Source: Trichaptum fuscoviolaceum (taxonomy: Eukaryota; Basidiomycota; Agaricomycetes; Hymenochaetales; Trichaptaceae). From it: DNA of 64,000 nucleotides. The notes under the pieces were generated by a model, which searched no databases, was not told the origin of the DNA, and saw only the letters and a list, made by a program, of their open reading frames with translations. The position numbers and the translations under genes were made by a program. How positions within the stretch are numbered: position 1 is the stretch's first letter; every line of letters begins with the position of its first letter. Below, in pieces: positions 57,719 through 64,000 of the stretch. The DNA lies in contig CAJSYZ010000002.1 in NCBI GenBank assembly GCA_910574455.1, forward strand, positions 5,791,671-5,855,670, given 5' to 3'.

Positions 57719-60700
57719 CTAACGCCTCAAGCCTTCTTCCAAAACCGAGTCATACAAAGGAGGTGCTTCCTGGGCAGCCTCTCGATCCTGCCTTATACGC
57801 TCTACCTCTCTCCTTAAATCATCCAACTCTGACCGCAGGTCCGGATTGGTGACTTGCGAGCTAACAGCCGAGCCGTGTGTGGGGCTACTTCCTTCAGCCA
57901 GCGGTGCTACTGTTCTAGGGGACACATGTGCATATGCCGATGAACTGGAAGCTCCTCCGTCATAACTGCGCATCATCAGCCTCTGCTTTTCGGCCGCAGC
58001 ACTATCTGTCGGTGGTATGTTGAAGTACGAGGAGACGTCCGAACTCAGAGCCGAGCCTGTGGAGGACGAAGGGAACGCGGAGGGCGGCTCACGACCATGC
58101 GATGCCGTAACAGAGGAAACGCGACGCGGAGACAAAGCAGATTGATCCCCGGCATCTGGTAGCTGTGACATGGGTCTGAACGGCTCCAAGATCGCTTCGT
58201 CCGAGAACCCCAAAGGTTTGACGCGTTTGACGGCTTGTACACGCTCTGTTAGATTTCCAAAACTGTCTCTGTTGCGGATACGTCTTCGGCGCAGGAAAAA
58301 ATATACACCTGCGAGGATTGCAGCGACTGAAACGACACCGGCAACGACGACTCCAGCGATAGCCCCTACATTCGTGGAAGCACCGATGGTACCGTTGTTA
58401 CCGTTTCCGCCATCACCAGTGCTGCTCGCTGACGGATTTAACTTGATAGGTACGCTGAATTGCCAATTAGTAAGTATACACATATATCTGATGAGATGAA
58501 CGAACTTGTTAGCCAGCAGCGCGAACATAGCTCCCTGAGCAGGACTGTTTCATATCACATTCATCAAAAGAAGCCTCGCAACTAAGATAAAGAAAAGGGC
58601 AGACCTCGATGAACCACTGATTTGGTCTGCAGTGATTGGGTTGTAGACGACTTCAAACGGTTGGTTTTGTTTATTGGGCGACGCATATCCATGAAGTTGG
58701 GATATTAACCCATCTCGCAGAGTATTATCGGTCGCAATCGCGGCGGTAAACATCATCCAGTCTGTGGCGATACGGTGAGCAATTTAAGGGTAGGCGCCAA
58801 CCAATAACCTACCTGATCTCGTCGTGGTTGCAGAATTGCTGTCTAATGGAAGGCCGTACTGGTTCGAGACTGGAGAATGAAAAGCCAGTAAATAAATGTG
58901 AAGAGTTTCTCATTCTTGAATTAGAGACTGACCCAACCTGGACTTGTAGAAAGCCGTTTGAGTGACGAAATCCTAGACAAAAGTGACCCTTCAGCCAGCG
59001 AATTGAAAAATACATCAAATGACTCACAGAGTCAGGGATAAGATTGAGCTGAAGAAGCTTATGCGCGTAAAGGTTGTAAAGCAGCGAGAACGAGTTGTCG
59101 TCTTGTCCATACTGAGTCATTATGTGACTTCGGTCCGACGAGAAAGCCAATGTTCGCCATTGCTGTGTATAGTTTGAAGCGACATTCTATTAAAGTACTG
59201 CATCAGAATTTGATTCAAAGGCACAGGAAATAAGGTTCTCCACCTGATAGTGATTCGCATCGACGCTTTGGCCAACTGCCGAGCTTATTTTTGCCATTGC
59301 TCCGATGCCAATGATACCTTTCAGGGCAAGGTTCGTCTGATTGACAGCCGAGATTCCATCAGAAAAAGAAGGTCGTCTGCAAGCGTGCTTAGTGATTGTC
59401 GCGCCTTCTCTCCGAAAAAAAAACGAAAATGCTCACTGGCTTTCCGGTGCAAGAGAATTGTTAACAAGGTAATCAGCCCATCCCCGGAGTAAAGTATACT
59501 AAACCGAGTTATTGCATGAGACAAAGAGCACAAAATTGAAAACGTACGTGTTGGGACAGCAGAGACGTGTCCCCCGTCCTCTGCGCATGCGCGTACGTCA
59601 TGATCAACATGTTCCCGGACTCTATATCTCAGGATTCAGAAGAAGTCCGTATATTGAATCTGCAGATCACACACGTTCGATACCCTCGTCGTGCTCTTTG
59701 TTGTTGCCGGTCGCCATGGAATAGTTCGCACCTGCGATAGGTTAGTCGCTGGTTCTTGAAAAAGAAGCTCGAAGCGCACTTACCGATATCAATAGCAGCG
59801 TATGAGTTCGGGTACAAACTGCTTTCTTGATACTCCAGAAGAGGCCTCAACAAATATCCGAGGAGACTAGAATTGAGATAGAGATATATCGGAGAAGCCG
59901 CGTATATCACATCGACACAGTTCACTCTGAATAAAAATATGAATCAGAAGACAGTAGAAGGAAACAAGATGCGTCTTACCCTCCAGATCCTATACCCCCA
60001 GCACCCCTCATGAACGCCTTGACATCAGATGTGTTCAAGTTCCCGGCACTATCCTGGCCGACCGTAATGTCTATGGCCCCCATCGCTTGTCGAGTGGTCA
60101 GCGCAAGAAGATCGTAGTAGCTAGTAGAGATCTGGCTCCCATCGTGAAGTATCTGGTTGTCTAAAGCGATGGCGTTGCTTAGAGCGCTTCCAAAGCCATT
60201 GAGCACACCAAGAATCTATATGTAAGGGATAAGCCAAGTATTCTTATGACTTGAAGGTAGTCTCCCACGTACCGCATCGTGTATGCTAGAGTATGCAGAC
60301 CAGTAGTATGCTCTTCGTTCCTCCAGTTTGCCGTCTGAGTTTGTGAACTGGACGACTGGATCCCGAACAACGCCAACAGCCCATACGATCGGCTCTGATG
60401 TATTCTGAATTGTACCTAGATCCAAGGCAATTGCGAGGGTGTCAAAAGGACTATTTCATATCAGTACATCGGACGTGAAGGAGACCTGGAAACACGAACA
60501 CTCCCACAGGATGGAAAGCCGGATCGACCGTATTGTTCAGTGCTTGTCCGTTCGCTACCGCCGTGCGCATGGCTCCGGCTTCTTCAATTTGCCAGGAGAT
60601 CCCGCTCCTCTGTCCTACGTCAGATGAACAGTTTTCTTCGTCATTAAGAGAGAACATACGTGTAACATGGCGTGGTATGCAATTCCGTCCATCGGTCGAT

Positions 60701-61474
60701 CATTCAACTCTTGGAAAGGAGCGGGCGCGGTCAATTGTGTTTGGAGATAAACAACAGAGCCATCGTCGGTTGCGCTCCAGTTTGACTGCAAGTTATTGCT
60801 CCCTCCCATCCATTCTAATCATTCACAACTCAGTAAGTAATTCAGGCTTGCAAGGATAGACTGACCTCCGGATATATCGCTGTACACCTTGACAGCGTGC
60901 GTAGAGTTGGACGTAATCAATAGATAGTAGTAAGAGAACGGCAGCGACTGTTGCACAAGGTCGCTTGGCTGAAGATGATGAGTTAAAACGAGTGCAAAAG
61001 GCCGGTAAAAACAAAGCGTACCTCCACAGGACTTAGGTACGTCACATTCACTGTAACAGGACCAGCTTCGAGTAAAACAGAAGTCCGTGTAGGCGTCATA
61101 CTGATAGCTACTTGATTAGCTGTTGTTAGCCCAGTGGATAGTTGTCCATTGATTTGGTAAGGAATTCCATCCACTGTGACAACAGAGAGCCATCCCAGAG
61201 GCTACGAGTGAAAGGATATGAGATGTCTCCTCCGCATCGCAAACAGAAAGAAGCTCACAGTGAAGAAGGTTGACCCAACTCTAGCCCAGGATGCACTAAC
61301 AGAAACTGGGCCATTTCCCTGAGGATCCCAAGCGTTCACATACGGGGTTTTGACAGCGAGAGGAAAGGAGGGTGGGTTGAATGGAGAGGCCGTCCACGTC
61401 GTAGGTCCATTCTGTGCTGAGACGAACGATTGCAAAACTAAAAGGAAAGAAATGAACAAAATCACTATGAGCAT
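57719..61474 (-). CDS. Glutaminase A-like protein (DUF4964/5127/4965/1793) with C-terminal membrane anchor
   Basis: About 17 short exons. The start at 61474 gives a signal peptide (MLIVILFISFLLVLQSFVSA), then TASPFNPPSFPLAVKTPYVN, the family's N-terminal hallmark. Exons 61474-61259, 61201-61022, 60968-60866 and 60814-60660 are clear. Later blocks are VWAVGVVRDPVVQF (DUF5127), ALTTRQAMGAIDITVG (DUF4965), YAAIDIG, MATGNNKEHDEGIE, and WADYLVNNSLAPESQ with SPAQGAMFALLA (DUF1793). The family includes secreted fungal glutaminases that hydrolyse glutamine. After the enzyme part this protein has a Ser/Gly-rich stalk, one transmembrane segment (GVVVAGVVSVAAILAGVYFF, about 58340-58280) followed by RRRR, and a ~180-residue Ser/Pro-rich cytoplasmic tail with a C-terminal coil. 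It is therefore a predicted type I membrane protein facing outside. Several exon borders are approximate. Confidence 0.85.
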
Positions 61475-62420
61475 GTTGTGGGATGAATAAGAGAGATGTA
61501 ACCGACGATGGCCACGACAGAACTCACATTGAAAGAAGCAGCATCTGCAATAATGGTCTAGGGACCAAACCTTGAAGGTCGTCGGCAACGATCACTGATG
61601 GTGGTGAGTCTGATGCGGGCTTTCCAGTACGCCGTGAGAACTTCGATGCACATTCCGCTCAACTCGTTCTTGCGCTCCCGCACATCTGATAGACAATCTA
61701 AAAAGAAAGGCTTTCACGCAGGATGCTGTGTGCAAAATTCGGCTGGCGGCCCTTGTCGGAGAGGCCGCCTAGGTCTATGCTCTAAAGCGACTCCTTGGGC
61801 TGCCCAGGGGCGACAAGTCAAGCCCATCAGTGATCACCCTCAGGCACTACCAGCCACAAAAAGACCTCTTTGAGATCAGATGCGAAAAAGGAGAGGGCGT
61901 GTGGGTTTTGCGAGGAATCTTGGTGTTTATCGCGTCGACACTGTCTTGAGGCTCGAAGTCGATGATCAAGAGACGCGACGCGATTTGACGCGTGACGTTC
62001 GGCGCGTGCCACTGCCAGTGGCAGCCGGGCCTGAGGAGAATCGGCGTGGGATTTCGAGTCTTCAGAGTCTGAGTCTGGCAACTCGATATACCTGCTCCTT
62101 TATCCCACTACACGATTTGCTAGGTATCAAAAAGTCTTGATCAGATTCTGAAGCATCACCATATTGCTCTGTGGCGATTACCAAAATTTGTAGTGAGAGA
62201 CCTTAATTATCAATTTATTCTAGTCCGAGTCGAATCGACTACAGAGTACAAGTTTGAGCTATTTTTCGTGAGTGGAGAATCTAGTTCATCATTATCCAGA
62301 GTCGTCCATAAATCCAACTTACGGTCATTTGTAGACATATGAGGTTGCAGCTTGAGTCTCACGTCGGTGGAGACTCAAGCCTTCTTTATTTGTGCTCTAT
62401 GACGAAATGTCTGTTTTCAT
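61475..62420. other. Intergenic
   Basis: Upstream of the glutaminase-like gene; no gene supported. A GTGCCACTGCCAGTGGCAGC palindromic word lies at about 62006-62025, showing that these words also occur outside the putative transposon. TCCGAGTCG occurs near 62223. Confidence 0.5.
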
Positions 62421-63927
62421 ATGGATGCAACCATCCATCACATTTATGAGTGCTTGAGTCACTTCACATCGGTGACAACAATGACTTCTCACCGGGATCA
62501 AGATTCATCATCTGACGATGATGCCTTATCATCTATACACACTTATTCCACCGCTTCTACCAATGCCACTCTGGACAATCAGCCCAGTGCAGGCGAGACT
62601 CTGGAATCTGGATTATGTCTATCAACGTCTTGGGAGGAAGCTGGAAGATGGGATTAGGAAAGTCATAGGCATCCTCGGTGATAGATCTAGAACAAAATTA
62701 GCCATCAGAGGCGATAGCGACGATGAATACAACGATCAGCAGAGTATGATATCGAACGAGACTGTCGATGATCTGCCCAGTCCCGGAAGGACATTAGACA
62801 AGCACTTCTACCGGCCATTGGGGCGGAGGCTAAAAGACACAAGGAACAACGCCGATAGGTTAGGATTTGGCCCCAACGCAATCGAAAGGGAACTCCTACG
62901 CCTTCTTGGATCTATCTGGGTATACAATGAAGGTGGTCGGCTGGCGCGGGACAAGACGAAACTAGCTATCGCTGCTTCTGGTACTATTTTTCAAAGCTCA
63001 TAGTAAGCTCACCGACGTCATACAACTCGATTTTGACCACTCAGAGTGCTTTACAGTGCGCCCGGGATGTTACCGGTAGTACATGCCTGGGAAATCATAC
63101 ATTCCGCACCGGAACTCGGCAGTATATCAGAATCCAAGACAGGCATAGTTATGAGTATAAACGTAGATGACGATGTGCAACGAAAGACCTTGAAGGAAAC
63201 TAGCAAGCAATGCAGGAAGTTACTGCAACACAGCCAGTAAGTTGAGCATCCCATATCCACGAAATAGAGAAGTTTAGTAATCCGAATGAATACGATGCTC
63301 TCCTGGTTTCCTCTAGGAGAGCGTTATTCTCCATTGAAGAGAATGCGCTCAATAGTGCTGCAAAGGAATTCATCAACTCCTGCCTGGCTACTTCTCGCAA
63401 TGGGATGGCATAGCTCCGATGTAAACCCCTCGCTAACTCTAGGCCGTGAGTTTATATCTTTGGCTGATCATAGGTATGTCTTCATATTATATCCCACTTT
63501 CCGAAATCCACATATACGTACGTTGTGATATCCTTAGAAAGCACGATTCGTTCTTAGTCATTCGCTACGCTAGAAGGGCATGGGATTTCCTCCAGGATTC
63601 GAGCGTGATCTCCGTCGCGTTCTCTGACAGCTCTGATGTAGATGATTTAGCTTCCATCTTCGTGGATGCGTTTATAAGGATGCAAAAACGTGGATTCAAT
63701 TTCACTCCACAATCCTTGGAACCCCTCGAGCTGGCACTTCTCCTGACAAGGATGTCAACAGGTACCTCACTTTGGCCATGTTCTGTGGGGCCGATTGCAC
63801 TACGGGACATCGGAAAGGTTGGTCTTTTTTTGTACAGTCACCCTCGTCAACGCTGCTAATAGAAGTGTATTAAATCTCTTCCTGCAGATCCGAGGTGTCA
63901 GAATATAAGGCTTCGTATTCTCGACAC
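62421..63927 (+). CDS. Hypothetical helical protein, gene model unresolved
   Basis: A series of coding-like exons on the plus strand. From about 62481 there is MTSHRDQDSSSDDDALSS; a frame change near 62600 leads into LDYVYQRLGRKLEDGIRKV and, about 50 residues later, the related TLDKHFYRPLGRRLKDT. A donor gtacta at about 62983 and an acceptor at about 63044 are plausible. Later coding-like pieces are RRALFSIEENALNSAAKEF (about 63320) and RRAWDFLQDSSVISVAFSD (about 63570). I recognise no family. The alternation of frames could reflect introns, indels or a relic, and the 3' end is not defined before the window edge. Confidence 0.35.
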
Positions 63928-64000
63928 CGGTCTGTTTCCCCCGATGCCACCCTCGACCCATCTCTCATCATCTGCATCGAGGAAGTCTATTCTGTCAGGA

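Noticed and set aside
40670..62025. CACTGGCAGTG palindromes as CRISPR-like or terminator arrays
   Set aside because: There is no regular spacing and no spacer structure, and the words occur in exons, introns and intergenic DNA of a eukaryote.

Overview
This looks like a piece of a basidiomycete (Agaricomycete-type) fungal chromosome. Genes carry many short GT-AG introns of about 50-60 nt. The gene families are typical of mushroom-forming fungi: a Plavaka-type DNA transposase, STAND-like N-terminal domains fused to tetratricopeptide repeats, an F-box gene and a DUF4964/5127/4965/1793 glutaminase-like protein. No bacterial operons, tRNAs, rRNAs or CRISPR arrays were seen. The species cannot be named from the sequence alone.

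Layout. 1-5498 is the 3' part of a Ty3/gypsy chromovirus: gag, protease, RT, RNase H, integrase, chromodomain and 3' LTR, with the pol frame broken. It sits inside the transposase gene of Plavaka-type element A (5499-13790). Next comes a single-copy chromosomal segment (13791-31726). It holds a perfect 37-bp-arm hairpin, a long gene-poor stretch, two tandem paralogous N-domain/TPR genes, a damaged F-box gene and an intact WBP11-like splicing factor gene. Element B starts 138 bp upstream of the WBP11 start codon in the opposite orientation. Arms A (5499-13790) and B (31727-40032) are near-identical inverted copies, each with a transposase gene and a divergent coiled-coil/acidic gene.

Element B seems to continue well past its transposase. 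A sequence matching its left terminus in 22 of 26 positions lies inverted at 57442-57467, which would make B a 25.7-kb element. The extra 16.6 kb holds three trypsin-like protease-related genes (the last two a tandem duplication), an unknown coiled-coil gene, a LINE relic and a nested 1.4-kb hAT-like element with an 8-bp target duplication. Right of B are a membrane-anchored glutaminase-like gene (57719-61474, minus) and a poorly resolved hypothetical gene to the window edge.

How parts relate: A has an apparently open transposase frame, but the gypsy insertion removes its C-terminus. B keeps the C-terminus but carries at least two frameshifts. A set of short palindromic words (CACTGGCAGTG, GAGTCGGAGTC, CAGCCTGAGGCTG, AACTTGAAGTT, TACTAGTA) recurs across the window. 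These words are where otherwise near-identical copies differ, including inside exons. This is the least explained signal in the window.
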